Positions 26,004 to 34,798 of a DNA stretch of 64,000 bases are shown piece by piece. Below the pieces are notes generated by a model. It had not been told where the DNA came from. It saw nothing but the letters and a program-made list of their open reading frames with translations, and searched no databases. The position numbers were made by a program, and so were the translations under genes. Positions within the stretch are counted from its first letter, which is position 1; every line of letters begins with the position of its first letter. The stretch is from Burkholderiaceae bacterium. GTDB taxonomy: Bacteria; Pseudomonadota; Gammaproteobacteria; Burkholderiales; Burkholderiaceae_E. Location of the stretch: positions 1 through 64,000 of the forward strand of contig JAJTYR010000014.1 in NCBI GenBank assembly GCA_021463505.1. The letters run 5' to 3'.

Positions 26004-26614
26004 GTATTACAAAGGTCTGCAATATCTTCTTCAAGTATGACACGAATTTCCGAAACGGCCCGCTCGCCGTCCAGCACGACGAAACGCCCGGGATCGGCTT
26101 GCGCTCGGTCGCGGTAGCCGCGGCGCACTCGCTCGAAGAAGGCGCTGTCCTCGGACTCGAAGCGGTCGGGGGCCCGCACCGACGCGCGCCGGCGTGCTGC
26201 CAGTTCCGGGGCCAGGTCGAACAGGTAGCTGCGATCGGGCTGAAGGACCCCGTGCACCCAGCTTTCCAGCCAGGCAATGCGCTCGCCCGGCGCGCCGCGC
26301 CCGCTTCCCTGGTAGGCCCAGGTGGAATCGGTAAAGCGATCGCAGACCACCCACTGCCCACCTGCCAGCGCCGGGCGGATCTGTCGTTCGAGGTGATCGC
26401 TGCGCGCGGCGAACATCAGCAGCAACTCGGCCTGCATGCCCATCTTCCGGCGCAGCAGCAGTTCGCGCAGCGTCTCGGCGAGATCCGAGCCGCCAGGCTC
26501 GCGCGTCTGCACCACGTCGATGCCACGCGTGCGCAGTCGCTCGACATACCAGTCGATGTGGGTGCTCTTGCCGGCCCCGTCGATGCCCTCGAAGGTGACG
26601 AAGCGCCCGGTCAT
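26000..26614 (-). CDS. tmk: Thymidylate kinase
   Basis: A 204-residue kinase that phosphorylates dTMP to dTDP. The P-loop FEGIDGAGKST is at 8-18, the DR(Y/F) motif VCDRFTDSTWAYQG is near 93-106, and the LID region with arginines comes near 140-155. REPGGSDLAETLRELLL also fits the family. Flanked by mltG (4-bp overlap at its start) and holB (4-bp overlap at its end), so the three are translationally coupled. Confidence 0.96.
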   Translation of the reverse strand: MTGRFVTFEGIDGAGKSTHIDWYVERLRTRGIDVVQTREPGGSDLAETLRELLLRRKMGMQAELLLMFAARSDHLERQIRPALAGGQWVVCDRFTDSTWAYQGSGRGAPGERIAWLESWVHGVLQPDRSYLFDLAPELAARRRASVRAPDRFESEDSAFFERVRRGYRDRAQADPGRFVVLDGERAVSEIRVILEEDIADLCNT

Positions 26615-27651
26615 CGGCCGTTACGCTGGTAGCGTGAAACCGCGCGGTTGTGGCTGGACAGATCCTCGGAGAATTCGCTGGTGCCGTCGCCGCGCGCGAC
26701 GAAATACAGTGAGTTCACGTTCGCCGGCTTCAGCGCCGCCTCGATCGATGCTTTGCCCGGCAGTGCGATCGGCGTCGGCGGCAGGCCGGCGCGCGTGTAG
26801 GTGTTGTAGGCGCTGTCGGCCTGCAGGTCACGCTTGCGCAGGTTGCCGTCGAAGCGCTCGCCCATGCCGTAAATGGTCGTGGGGTCGCTCTGCAGCATCA
26901 TGCCGCGGCGCAGTCGGTTGACGAACACCGCTGCCACCCTGTCGCGATCGAGCGCGTGGCCGGTCTCCTTCTCGACGATCGACGCCATCACCAGCGCCTC
27001 GTACGGGGTACCGTACGGCAATGACGGATCACGCGCCTGCCAGGCGCTGCGCAGGGCCTGCTGCTGCTTGCGGTAGGCCTGGCGGAAGATCTCGACGTCG
27101 CTCGTGCCGGGCGAGAACGCGTAGGTGTCGGGAAAGAACAGCCCTTCGGCGCGGCGCTCGTCGGCGCCGATGAGCCCGAGCAGCGCGGCTTCGGTGAGGC
27201 CCCGGGTGTCGTGGGCCAGGTCGGAATGGGTGTCGATGGCCTCACGCATCTGGCGGAAAGTCCAGCCTTCGATGAAGCGGATTTCGGTGAGCAGCACGTC
27301 GCCGCGCACCAGCCTGTCGAGCAGCGCATCCACGGTGAGCGGCGCAGCGAATCCGTAAGTGCCGGCCTTCAGCCGTCCGTCGTAGCGGCGCAGCTTGTAC
27401 CAGATCCACAGACGCATCGGCGAGATGTCGATACCCTGTGCGCGCAGTCCGGCCGCCACCGCGCGCACGCCGGCGCCCTTGGGCACCGTGTAGCGCACCG
27501 GCGACGTGGCAAAGCTCAGCGGCTGGGCCATGAAGGCATGCCAGCCCCACGCGCCCGCACCCGCGGCCAGCACCAGCGCCAGCAGCAACAGGATCAGCAG
27601 GCGCGCGAATCGGCCTTGCGAAACAGCGGTCATGGCCTCTACAGGCGTCAC
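26611..27651 (-). CDS. mltG: Endolytic murein transglycosylase
   Basis: A 346-residue membrane-anchored peptidoglycan lyase that cuts nascent glycan strands in the periplasm and may set strand length. One N-terminal membrane helix (about 17-39) is followed by a LysM-like small domain and the YceG domain: IRFIEGWTFRQMR, GLFFPDTYAFSPGTS, and the catalytic glutamate in MASIVEKETGH. QSDPTTIYG and PLPTPIALPGKASIEAALKP-like sequence (here PPTPIALPGKASIEAALKP) follow. A GTG at 27651 and an ATG at 27633 are both possible starts; GTG has AGG 5 nt upstream while the ATG's GAGG is too close. It is first in the mltG-tmk-holB operon and divergent from ygfZ. Confidence 0.93.
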   Translation of the reverse strand: MTPVEAMTAVSQGRFARLLILLLLALVLAAGAGAWGWHAFMAQPLSFATSPVRYTVPKGAGVRAVAAGLRAQGIDISPMRLWIWYKLRRYDGRLKAGTYGFAAPLTVDALLDRLVRGDVLLTEIRFIEGWTFRQMREAIDTHSDLAHDTRGLTEAALLGLIGADERRAEGLFFPDTYAFSPGTSDVEIFRQAYRKQQQALRSAWQARDPSLPYGTPYEALVMASIVEKETGHALDRDRVAAVFVNRLRRGMMLQSDPTTIYGMGERFDGNLRKRDLQADSAYNTYTRAGLPPTPIALPGKASIEAALKPANVNSLYFVARGDGTSEFSEDLSSHNRAVSRYQRNGR

Positions 27652-27658
27652 GGGTGCC

Positions 27659-27664
27659 TATAAT
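27659..27664 (+). promoter_or_regulatory. -10 candidate for ygfZ
   Basis: A perfect TATAAT lies 25 nt upstream of the ygfZ ATG at 27690. The matching -35 window has no good hexamer, and the mltG promoter must also lie in or beyond this 38-bp gap. Confidence 0.4.
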
Positions 27665-27689
27665 AATCCCGACCTCCTCCGGATCAGCC

Positions 27690-28832
27690 ATGCTCGCCGC
27701 TTCCGCCACCCTTGCCGATGCCGATGCCGATGCCCTGCGGCACGCGGTCGAAATCTCCGGTGCACGCTTCGAAACCGATGCCTATGGCCCGCAGGCGGTG
27801 CGCGGCGGGGCCACACCGGATTTCGCGCTGCTGCAGTCGGGCGCCGTCGCGCTCTTGCCCGATCACGGTCTGCTTTCGCTCGCCGGCGACGATCGGGTGC
27901 GCTTCCTGCACTCGATGACCACCAACGACGTCGAGCACCAACCCGTGTCGCAGGCGCGCTGGCATGGGCTGTGCACACCCAGGGGCCGCTTGCTCGCCAC
28001 CCTGCTCGCCTGGCGCGATGCCACCGCCATCTGGCTGATGCTGCCGCGCCCACAGGCGGAGTCCGTTCGCAAGCGGCTGGCGATGTACGTGTTGCGCGCC
28101 AGGGTGAAGATCGAAGACCGCTCCGACGCGAAGGTGGTACTCGGCCTGTGTGGCGCGCACGCCGCCGAAACACTGGGTGCGCTGGGCCTGCCGGTACCGG
28201 CCGCCTTCGAAGTCGCCGAGGCAACGCTCGGCGCCCATGTGCCGACAGTGCCCGGTGACGACGCATCGGTGCAGGCCACGGTGATCGGGCTTGCGCCGAT
28301 CGGCGCTGGCCAGGGCGAGGATGGCGTGCCGCTGCCCCGCTGGTTACTGGTGGTGCCGGCCGACTCGCTGGCGGCGCTGTGGCCGCAGCTCGCAGGTGCG
28401 CTGCAGCCGGTTGGCAGCGCCGCGTGGCGCTGGACCGACGTGCGCAGCGGCGTGGCGCGCATCGTGCCGGCCACCGCCGAGCAGTTCGTGCCGCAGATGA
28501 TCAACTTCGACACGATCGGCGGCGTGAGCTTCGACAAGGGGTGCTATCCGGGCCAGGAAATCGTCGCGCGCAGTCACTATCTCGGCAAGATCAAGCGCCG
28601 CGTTCATCTTGCCCACGTCGACGCCGCGGAGCCGACACCGGGCACCGAAGTGTTCGGTGCTGCGGCCGATCCGGTCGGGGTGGTGGTCCTCGCGGCGCCG
28701 GCCCCCGGTGGCGGCGCCGACCTGCTGTTCGAGGCGCAGGCCGTGGCGGTGGCCGGCGGCGAGGTCCTGCGCATGGGCGATTCCGTGCTGCGCATCGAGC
28801 CGTTGCCTTACGCGCTGCCGGCGGGCGGTTGA
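27690..28832 (+). CDS. ygfZ: Folate-binding Fe-S assembly/tRNA-modifying protein YgfZ
   Basis: A 380-residue protein with the GcvT-like fold of YgfZ/IBA57, which uses tetrahydrofolate and helps make or repair some Fe-S enzymes such as MiaB. The signature KGCYPGQE is at 283-290, with its conserved cysteine. Other family parts are DDRVRFLHSMTTNDV (67-81) and TPRGRLLATLLAW. The ATG at 27690 is favoured over an in-frame GTG at 27654, which would overlap the divergent mltG promoter. The DUF4936 gene follows 12 bp after the stop. Confidence 0.93.
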   Translation: MLAASATLADADADALRHAVEISGARFETDAYGPQAVRGGATPDFALLQSGAVALLPDHGLLSLAGDDRVRFLHSMTTNDVEHQPVSQARWHGLCTPRGRLLATLLAWRDATAIWLMLPRPQAESVRKRLAMYVLRARVKIEDRSDAKVVLGLCGAHAAETLGALGLPVPAAFEVAEATLGAHVPTVPGDDASVQATVIGLAPIGAGQGEDGVPLPRWLLVVPADSLAALWPQLAGALQPVGSAAWRWTDVRSGVARIVPATAEQFVPQMINFDTIGGVSFDKGCYPGQEIVARSHYLGKIKRRVHLAHVDAAEPTPGTEVFGAAADPVGVVVLAAPAPGGGADLLFEAQAVAVAGGEVLRMGDSVLRIEPLPYALPAGG

Positions 28833-28844
28833 GCGGCTTCGACC

Positions 28845-29135
28845 ATGAGCCGCGTCGTCATGGTCTGGTTTCGTGCCACGCGCGCCGACGATGGCGCCTG
28901 CCGCGAGCGGCTGACCGAGCTCGGCCGACGCATGGCCGATGCCTACGGCATCGAGGCGCGCGCCGGATGGCGTGACGAAGCCGGATTCCGCACCTGGCTG
29001 GAAACCTACGAACCTCTGGCACCTGCGCGCTGCGACGCGTTCGTCGAGGCACTGCGTATCGAGGCGATCACCCTGGGGCTCGATACCCTGGCGCTCAACG
29101 GGCGTCACGTCGAAGCCTTCGACTGGGCTGCCTGA
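28845..29135 (+). CDS. DUF4936 family protein
   Basis: A 96-residue protein of a family found beside ygfZ in betaproteobacteria; it has a ferredoxin-like alpha/beta pattern: MVWFRATRADDGACRERLTE, then GIEARAGWRDEAGFRTWLET and DAFVEALRIEAITLGLDTLA. The function is unknown. It lies 12 bp after ygfZ and 21 bp before the NRDE gene, so the three are probably one operon. Confidence 0.75.
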   Translation: MSRVVMVWFRATRADDGACRERLTELGRRMADAYGIEARAGWRDEAGFRTWLETYEPLAPARCDAFVEALRIEAITLGLDTLALNGRHVEAFDWAA

Positions 29136-29156
29136 GCTGCCCGGCATCGCAACCCG

Positions 29157-29966
29157 ATGTGTCTGATCGGCTTTGCGCTCGATGCGCACGACGATTTCGT
29201 GCTGTTGCTGGCGGCCAATCGCGACGAGTACTACGCGCGCGAGGCCGCCCCGGCGGCCTGGTGGAGCGATCGCGCCGGCACCTGGGGCGGGCGCGATTGC
29301 GTCGCCGGTGGCAGCTGGCTGGCCGTCGATCGCCACGGGCGGCTCGCGGCGGTCACCAACGTGCGCGAGCCCGCAGCAGCGCCGGGGCGGCGCTCGCGTG
29401 GTGAACTCGTCGCCGATTTCGTCGGCGCAGACGTTCCGATCGACGCCTGGGCGCAGCAGGTCGCCGCCCGCGGCGACGACTACCCGGGCTTCAATCTGCT
29501 GCTGTTCGATCCGGCAGCCCAGCGGCCGGCGCTGTACGTCTCGAACCGCCACCCCGGGCGCGTGCTCGAAGTGCCGCCCGGCGTGCACGGCCTGTCCAAC
29601 CACCTGCTGGACAGCAACTGGCCGAAAGTGACGACGCTCACGCAACGCATCGCGGAGGTCCTTGGCGATGCGCGCGCGCCGCTCGAAGCCGTGCTGCTCG
29701 AGGCGCTCGCCGATCGCTCGCAACCGCCCGACGAAGCACTGCCCGACACCGGCGTGGGTCTGGTGCGCGAGCGCATCCTGGCGCCGGCCATGATCGTTGC
29801 GCCTGGCCTGGGCTACGGCACGCGCGCTTCGACGCTGGTGGCGATCCGGCGTGATGGGCGCATCGAGACCGTGGAGCGCGGCTGGACGCCGGACGGCGAC
29901 GCCGTGCGGATCACCGGCGACCGGCGCGCGCGCTTCAACGCAACGCGCCGAATACCCGCTCGATGA
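29157..29966 (+). CDS. NRDE (TANGO2-like) family protein
   Basis: A 269-residue protein that starts with the Ntn-like N-terminal MCLIGFAL and the family motif AANRDEYYARE (19-29). Later conserved parts are WGGRDCVAGGSWLAVDRHG and GLSNHLLDSNWPKV. The family is called NRDE or TANGO2; the human member has been linked to haem and lipid metabolism, and the bacterial role is unknown. Cys2 is positioned like the nucleophile of Ntn hydrolases after removal of Met1. Its 3' end overlaps the convergent GNAT-DUF4197 gene by 32 bp. Confidence 0.88.
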   Translation: MCLIGFALDAHDDFVLLLAANRDEYYAREAAPAAWWSDRAGTWGGRDCVAGGSWLAVDRHGRLAAVTNVREPAAAPGRRSRGELVADFVGADVPIDAWAQQVAARGDDYPGFNLLLFDPAAQRPALYVSNRHPGRVLEVPPGVHGLSNHLLDSNWPKVTTLTQRIAEVLGDARAPLEAVLLEALADRSQPPDEALPDTGVGLVRERILAPAMIVAPGLGYGTRASTLVAIRRDGRIETVERGWTPDGDAVRITGDRRARFNATRRIPAR

Positions 29967-31062
29967 CTTTCGAGCCCGCCTTCAGCGGATCGCGGCGGAT
30001 CGCGCGCTCTTCTTCGGCGATCATCAGGTACAGGCCGTCGAGGGCGCGTGTGGTGACGTAGCGCTCGACCGACGCATCGCGCGCTTTCAGCAGACCCAGC
30101 TTCGACGCCTGGCCGGCCAGCGCGTTGTAGCGCTTCGCGAGCCCGAGTCGCGACACCTGCTGCGTCACGATCGGCAGGAAGCGCTCGACGAGCGGCGCCT
30201 GCGTGCGCGACTGGAAGAACTGCGTGACCGAATCCTCGCCACCCGTGAGGATCGATTTCGCGTCGGCGACGCTCATCGACTTCACCGCCGCCAGCAGCAG
30301 CTGCTTCGCCTGCGGCACCGCCTGTTCGGCGGCGCGGTTCATCGAAGCGACCAGTTCGTCGAGCTCGCGTCCGCGACCCGTTGCGCGCAGCAGCCCTTCG
30401 GCCTGCCGCAGCCCGTCGGGCAGCGGGATGCGTGCTTTCGGATCGTCCAGGAAGCCACCGGGCCTGCCCAGCGCTGCGACCGCCTGCCCGGCGCCGCGCT
30501 CGAGCGTTGCACGCAGTGCGCCGATCGCATCGGCGTTGGAGACCGCGTCGAGCGCGGCGGCGCGCGCCGGCGAGGCACCACCCGTGGCGATCGTCGCTCC
30601 CGCCCATGCGGCGAGCGCCAGCAGGCTGCGGCGCATCTTCAGGTGCGGGATGCCGATCTCTTCGTAGGGTTCGCCCACGGGCTCGAAGCCCTGCGCCCGA
30701 TAGAACCCCTCGACGCGGCTCTGTGCACTCAATTCGACACTGGTGTCGCCGCGCTGCCTGGCGAGTGCCATCAGCGTCTGCAGCACGCGCCGGCCGATGC
30801 CGCGGCCGCGCTGGTCGGCGCGCACCGCCATGCGGCCGATGTGGCCATCGGGCAGCAGCCGGCCGGTGGCCACCGGTTCGCCGTCGCACCAGGCGACACA
30901 GTGCATCGAGCGTGCGTCCCAGGCGTCGTATTCCAGCGCAGCCGGGATGCCCTGCTCGCGCACGAACACGGCCAGGCGCAGCGCACCGGCCGCCTCGCCC
31001 AACTGTGCCCAGTTGCCGGTCTGCAACGCGATCCCGGGCGTGTCGTCGTCGTTGCAGTTCAT
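29935..31062 (-). CDS. GNAT acetyltransferase fused to DUF4197
   Basis: A 375-residue frame containing two proteins in one. Residues 1-142 are an ElaA-like GNAT acetyltransferase: LRLAVFVREQGIP, GRMAVRADQRGRGIGRRVLQ (76-95, acetyl-CoA loop) and EGFYRAQGFEPVGEPYEE. Residues 143-168 begin with Met143 and look like a Sec signal peptide (MRRSLLALAAWAGATIAT, then SPARA), and 170-375 is a DUF4197 domain, which is normally exported alone. No stop codon separates them. An internal start at Met143 (codon at 30636) would give the exported form, but I see no strong ribosome binding site before it. A lost stop codon, a sequencing error or a true fusion are all possible. The start at 31062 has GAGG upstream. 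Confidence 0.75.
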   Translation of the reverse strand: MNCNDDDTPGIALQTGNWAQLGEAAGALRLAVFVREQGIPAALEYDAWDARSMHCVAWCDGEPVATGRLLPDGHIGRMAVRADQRGRGIGRRVLQTLMALARQRGDTSVELSAQSRVEGFYRAQGFEPVGEPYEEIGIPHLKMRRSLLALAAWAGATIATGGASPARAAALDAVSNADAIGALRATLERGAGQAVAALGRPGGFLDDPKARIPLPDGLRQAEGLLRATGRGRELDELVASMNRAAEQAVPQAKQLLLAAVKSMSVADAKSILTGGEDSVTQFFQSRTQAPLVERFLPIVTQQVSRLGLAKRYNALAGQASKLGLLKARDASVERYVTTRALDGLYLMIAEEERAIRRDPLKAGSKVIERVFGALR

Positions 31063-31063
31063 C

Positions 31064-32020
31064 TCATTGCCTCGCATCGGGATCGCCGAACGCCTCGCGC
31101 AGCGCCGCGCAGGCATCCTGGTGCGCGCGCCGCGCCGCCTGCACGAAGCCGGCGTGCTGGAAGAACGAATGGATCATGCCATCGTACTGCACGAAGTCCA
31201 CGGGCACGCCCGCCGCGCGCAGCCGCGCGGCGTAGGCGCGGTTCTCGTCGATCAGCGGGTCGTACTCGGCGCCTGCGATCCAGGCGGGCGCCACGCCGCG
31301 CAGGTCGGGTGCGCACAGCGGCGCGAAGCGCCAGTCGAGGCGGTCGCGTTCGTCACGCAGCGTCTGCGCGAAGAACCACTGCACGGTCTGCGTGTCGAGC
31401 AGGTAGCCGGTGGCGAAGCGCCGATACGAGTCGCTGTCCTGGTGGCTCGCCAGACCCGGATAGATCAGCAACTGCAGCACCAGCGGCCAGCCACGGTCGC
31501 GCGCGTGGATCGCGCAGGCGGCAGCGAGCGTGCCGCCGGCGCTGTCGCCGCCGACCGCGATGCGCGCCGGGTCGACGCCGAGTGCCGCCGATTCGCGGCG
31601 CAGCCACGCAAGACAGTCGAACGCGTCGTCCGGTGCGCTCGGAAAGCGATGCTCGGGAGCAAGCCGATAGTCGACCGAGAACACCAGACAGTCACTGCCC
31701 GCCGCGAGCATCCGGCAGACGCGGTCGTGCGTGTCGATCGATCCGATCGTGAAGCCGCCGCCGTGAAAGTAGAGCAGCGCCGGTCGCGGTTCGGCCCGCG
31801 AGTGCGGCCACGGCGCGTACTGGCGCACGCGCAGCACCCTTCCGGGCAGTCCGACCGCGTGATCCTCGACCGCGTGCAGTGGCGGGGCCACGATGTCGAG
31901 CGTGGCCGACGCTTTCGCGTAGTGCTCGCGCGCCTGCACCGCGCCGAGTTCCGGGTACGGGGGCACCGACGCGCGCTGCGCCCAGTACAGGATCTTCCCG
32001 ACCTGCGGGTCAAGGGCCAT
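31064..32020 (-). CDS. Alpha/beta hydrolase (hormone-sensitive lipase type)
   Basis: A 318-residue esterase of the HSL/GDXG group. The oxyanion motif HGGG (86-89) and the nucleophile elbow GDSAGG with Ser160 are present; the acidic and histidine members are expected in AEYDPLIDENRAY and GMIHSFFQHA. It hydrolyses short acyl esters; the substrate is unknown. The stop is one base from the GNAT-DUF4197 start, so they share a transcript. It is within a long minus-strand catabolic run. Confidence 0.9.
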   Translation of the reverse strand: MALDPQVGKILYWAQRASVPPYPELGAVQAREHYAKASATLDIVAPPLHAVEDHAVGLPGRVLRVRQYAPWPHSRAEPRPALLYFHGGGFTIGSIDTHDRVCRMLAAGSDCLVFSVDYRLAPEHRFPSAPDDAFDCLAWLRRESAALGVDPARIAVGGDSAGGTLAAACAIHARDRGWPLVLQLLIYPGLASHQDSDSYRRFATGYLLDTQTVQWFFAQTLRDERDRLDWRFAPLCAPDLRGVAPAWIAGAEYDPLIDENRAYAARLRAAGVPVDFVQYDGMIHSFFQHAGFVQAARRAHQDACAALREAFGDPDARQ

Positions 32021-32058
32021 CGTCGACCGGCTCCGCGCTCGTGCGGCAGGGCCTCGCG

Positions 32059-32931
32059 TCAGCGGGGCCGTGGCGCCACTTTGGGCGCGAAACTGAACGG
32101 ATCGCCCGGATTGCGCTGCGCGATCACGTCCTGCAGGCGCAGTTCGACCGAGGCGATGATCTTCGGATGCGTGATCACGTAGAAGCGGTTCTCGCGGATC
32201 GCATCGAAGGTCATGCGGGCCACTTCTCCGGCACTGATCCGCCCCGACGACACCGCCTTCTCCGAGGCCTTCTGCGCAGCGACCATCGAGGCGGTGGGGG
32301 CGGCTGCGCTGCGCAGCGCAGCGGGCCGGTGGTGGTGCGACTGTGCAATGCCGGTGGGCACGAAGGCCGGGCACAGCAGGCTCACGCCGACGCGTGCACC
32401 GGTGACGCGGAGGTCCTGGTAGAGCGTCTCGGTGAGCGTGACCACGCCGTGCTTGCCGACGCTGTAGATGCCCATCAACTGCGGCGACAGCAGCCCTGCG
32501 ACCGATGCGGTGTTGACCACGTGGCACTCGTTGCCCTGGGCCAGCATGATCGGCACGAAGGTGCGCACGCCGTGGATCACGCCCCACAGGTTCACACCGA
32601 GCACCCACGCCCAGTCCTCGAGGGTGTTCTCCCAGACGAGGCCGCCAGCGGCCACGCCGGCGTTGTTGAACAGCAGGTGCAGGACGCCGAACTCGTCGAT
32701 CGTGCGCCGCGCCAGCCGTTCGACATCGGCGGCCTGGCTCACGTCGACTACCTCGCCGAACGCGTGGGCGCCCTGCCCGCACAACTCGTCGACGGTGGCC
32801 GCCAGCGCATCGGCCTGGATGTCGGCCAGAGCGAGCTTCATCCCGAGTTGCGCGCCGAGGCGTGCGAATTCGCGTCCGAAGCCGCTGGCCGCTCCGGTGA
32901 TCACGGCGACCTTGCCGGCGAAGTCTTTCAC
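32059..32931 (-). CDS. SDR family oxidoreductase
   Basis: A 290-residue short-chain dehydrogenase. Near the N-terminus is VAVITGAASGFGREF (cofactor loop TGxxxGxG), then NNAGVAAGG, the serine of NTASVAGLLSP and the catalytic YSVGK, so the Asn-Ser-Tyr-Lys set is complete. It follows the classical (about 250-residue) SDR plan with a 40-residue C-terminal extension (ITHPKIIASVELRLQDVI). Start is a GTG at 32931 that overlaps the stop of the upstream reductase gene by 4 bp. Substrate unknown, probably a hydroxyacyl or alcohol intermediate. Confidence 0.9.
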   Translation of the reverse strand: MKDFAGKVAVITGAASGFGREFARLGAQLGMKLALADIQADALAATVDELCGQGAHAFGEVVDVSQAADVERLARRTIDEFGVLHLLFNNAGVAAGGLVWENTLEDWAWVLGVNLWGVIHGVRTFVPIMLAQGNECHVVNTASVAGLLSPQLMGIYSVGKHGVVTLTETLYQDLRVTGARVGVSLLCPAFVPTGIAQSHHHRPAALRSAAAPTASMVAAQKASEKAVSSGRISAGEVARMTFDAIRENRFYVITHPKIIASVELRLQDVIAQRNPGDPFSFAPKVAPRPR

Positions 32932-33932
32932 GGCGCGATCAGCCTCACCAGTTGCTTGCCGACGTTGCGTCCCGCGAGCAAGCCGATGAATGCCTCGGGA
33001 GCTGTTTCGAGCCCCTGTGCGATCGTCTCGCGGTACTTCAGTTCGCCGGTGGCGACGAGCGCGCCCAGCGCGTGCAGCGCTTCGGGCCACACCTCCATGT
33101 GCTCGGAGACGATGAAACCTTCGACCCGCAGCCGGTTCACCAGCACCGAGCCGAAGTTCTGCAACGGCATCGCCTGGCCGTCATACGTCGAGATGAGGCC
33201 GCAGACCGCGATGCGTCCGAACGCGTTCATCCGGCGCAGCACCGCGTCGAGCGTCGCCCCGCCGACGTTGTCGAAGTAGCCGTCGATGCCCTCCGGCGTG
33301 GCGGCGCGCAGGTCGGCGTACAGTTGCCCGGCCTTGTAGTCGACGCAGGCGTCGAAGCCGTACTCGTCGACGACGATGGCGCACTTCTGCGCGCCTCCGG
33401 CGACGCCGATCACGCGGCAACCCTTGCGGCGCGCGAGCTGCCCGACGACCGAACCCACCGCGCCGCTGGCCGCCGACACGACCACGGTCTGGCCCGGCTC
33501 GGGCGCGACGATGCGGTTCAGGCCGTACCAGGCGGTGACCCCGGGCATGCCGGCGGCGCCGAGGTACGCCGACAGCGGCACCCGCGACGTGTCGACCTTG
33601 CGGAGCAGGCGGCCGTCGCTCTTGCCGTACAACTGCCAGCCGAGCATCGCCATCACCCGGTCGCCCACCGCGAACGCCGGGTTGCGGCTCTCGACGACCT
33701 CGCCGGCGGTGCCGCCGATCATCACCTCGTCGAGCGCCTGCGCTGCGGCGTACGATTTCGCGTCGTTCATGCGCCCGCGCATGTACGGATCGAGCGACAG
33801 GAAATGGTTGCGCACCAGCACTTCGCCGGGGCCGACCACGGGGATCGGCGCTTCGACCAGACGGAAGTTGGCGAGCGTGACCTTTCCCTGCGGGCGGCTC
33901 GCCAGCAGGACCTGCAGGTTGTTCCCGCTCAT
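32928..33932 (-). CDS. NADP-dependent MDR-family oxidoreductase (CurA/leukotriene B4 reductase type)
   Basis: A 334-residue zinc-independent medium-chain dehydrogenase/reductase. Visible are DPYMRGRMNDAKSYA, the LGAAGMPGVTAWYGL substrate segment and the nucleotide motif VVSAASGAVGSVVGQLARRK, followed by the NADP-type GVAGGAQKC. This group (CurA, LTB4 12-hydroxydehydrogenase) reduces alpha,beta-unsaturated ketones or acyl compounds. It lies between two SDR genes in the catabolic run; a GTGA overlap couples it to the downstream SDR. Confidence 0.92.
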   Translation of the reverse strand: MSGNNLQVLLASRPQGKVTLANFRLVEAPIPVVGPGEVLVRNHFLSLDPYMRGRMNDAKSYAAAQALDEVMIGGTAGEVVESRNPAFAVGDRVMAMLGWQLYGKSDGRLLRKVDTSRVPLSAYLGAAGMPGVTAWYGLNRIVAPEPGQTVVVSAASGAVGSVVGQLARRKGCRVIGVAGGAQKCAIVVDEYGFDACVDYKAGQLYADLRAATPEGIDGYFDNVGGATLDAVLRRMNAFGRIAVCGLISTYDGQAMPLQNFGSVLVNRLRVEGFIVSEHMEVWPEALHALGALVATGELKYRETIAQGLETAPEAFIGLLAGRNVGKQLVRLIAP

Positions 33933-33959
33933 CGCACCGTTCTCCTCTCTCGTGACGAT

Positions 33960-34736
33960 TCAGACCGCCGTGGCGCCGCCGTCGACCGCCAGCACCTGGC
34001 CGGTGATGTGCTTGCCGGCGTTCGAGCAGAACAGCACCGCCGCGCCCTTCAGATCCTCGTCGTCGCCGAGCCGGTTCAGCGGGGTACGCGCCTTCAGTTC
34101 GTCCTCGATCGCCGCCAGCGTGGCCCGGGTCATCTTCGACGGGAAGAAGCCGGGAGCCAGCGCATTCACCGTGATGCCGTACTGCCCCCACTCGCCGGCC
34201 AGCGCGCGGGTGAAGTTCACCAGTCCGCCCTTGGTCGTGTTGTAGGCGATCGTGTGGTTGGTGCCCGGCGGGTTGCCGCGCAGGCCCGCGATCGACGCGA
34301 CGATCAGTACCCTGCCGTAGTGGCGGGGAATCATCGAGCGCCTGCCGATTTCCTGCGTCAGCAGGAACACGCCGGTCAGATTCAGGTTGACCAGTTTCTG
34401 CCACGCGTCGAGCGGATGCTCGGCGGCGGGCGCGCCCCAGGTGGCCCCGGCATTGTTCACCAGGATGTCGCAGTGTCCCAGTTTCGCCAGTGCCGCGTCG
34501 GCGAAGGCGTGCACGGACTCCGGCTTGCCGAGGTCGGCGGCCACCGCGTGCGCCTTCACGCCGCTCTTCGCCAGATGCGCGACCGCTGCCTCGAGTTCGT
34601 CCTGCCTGCGTGCGGCGAGCAGCAGTTCGGCGCCCATCTCGCCGAGCGCTTCGGCGATCTGCAGGCCGAGCCCGCGCGACCCCCCGGTGACGATGGCCTT
34701 GCGGCCGTTGAGATCCAGCGCCTGCTTCAACGTCAT
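33960..34736 (-). CDS. SDR family oxidoreductase
   Basis: A 258-residue classical short-chain dehydrogenase. The cofactor loop is AIVTGGSRGLGLQIAEALG, then LVNNAGATWG and IVASIAGLRG with the catalytic serine. The usual YxxxK motif appears as AYNTTKGGLVNFTRALA, and the C-terminus is ITGQVLAVDGGATAV. It starts at the ATG at 34736 and the CurA-type reductase gene begins 27 bp downstream. In this setting a 3-hydroxyacyl-CoA or hydroxyacid substrate is plausible. Confidence 0.92.
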   Translation of the reverse strand: MTLKQALDLNGRKAIVTGGSRGLGLQIAEALGEMGAELLLAARRQDELEAAVAHLAKSGVKAHAVAADLGKPESVHAFADAALAKLGHCDILVNNAGATWGAPAAEHPLDAWQKLVNLNLTGVFLLTQEIGRRSMIPRHYGRVLIVASIAGLRGNPPGTNHTIAYNTTKGGLVNFTRALAGEWGQYGITVNALAPGFFPSKMTRATLAAIEDELKARTPLNRLGDDEDLKGAAVLFCSNAGKHITGQVLAVDGGATAV

Positions 34737-34798
34737 GTGGGACTCCTGGGAGGCTGTCGGGCTTCGGGATCGGATCCGGTCGTCGCGCGCGGCCGGCG

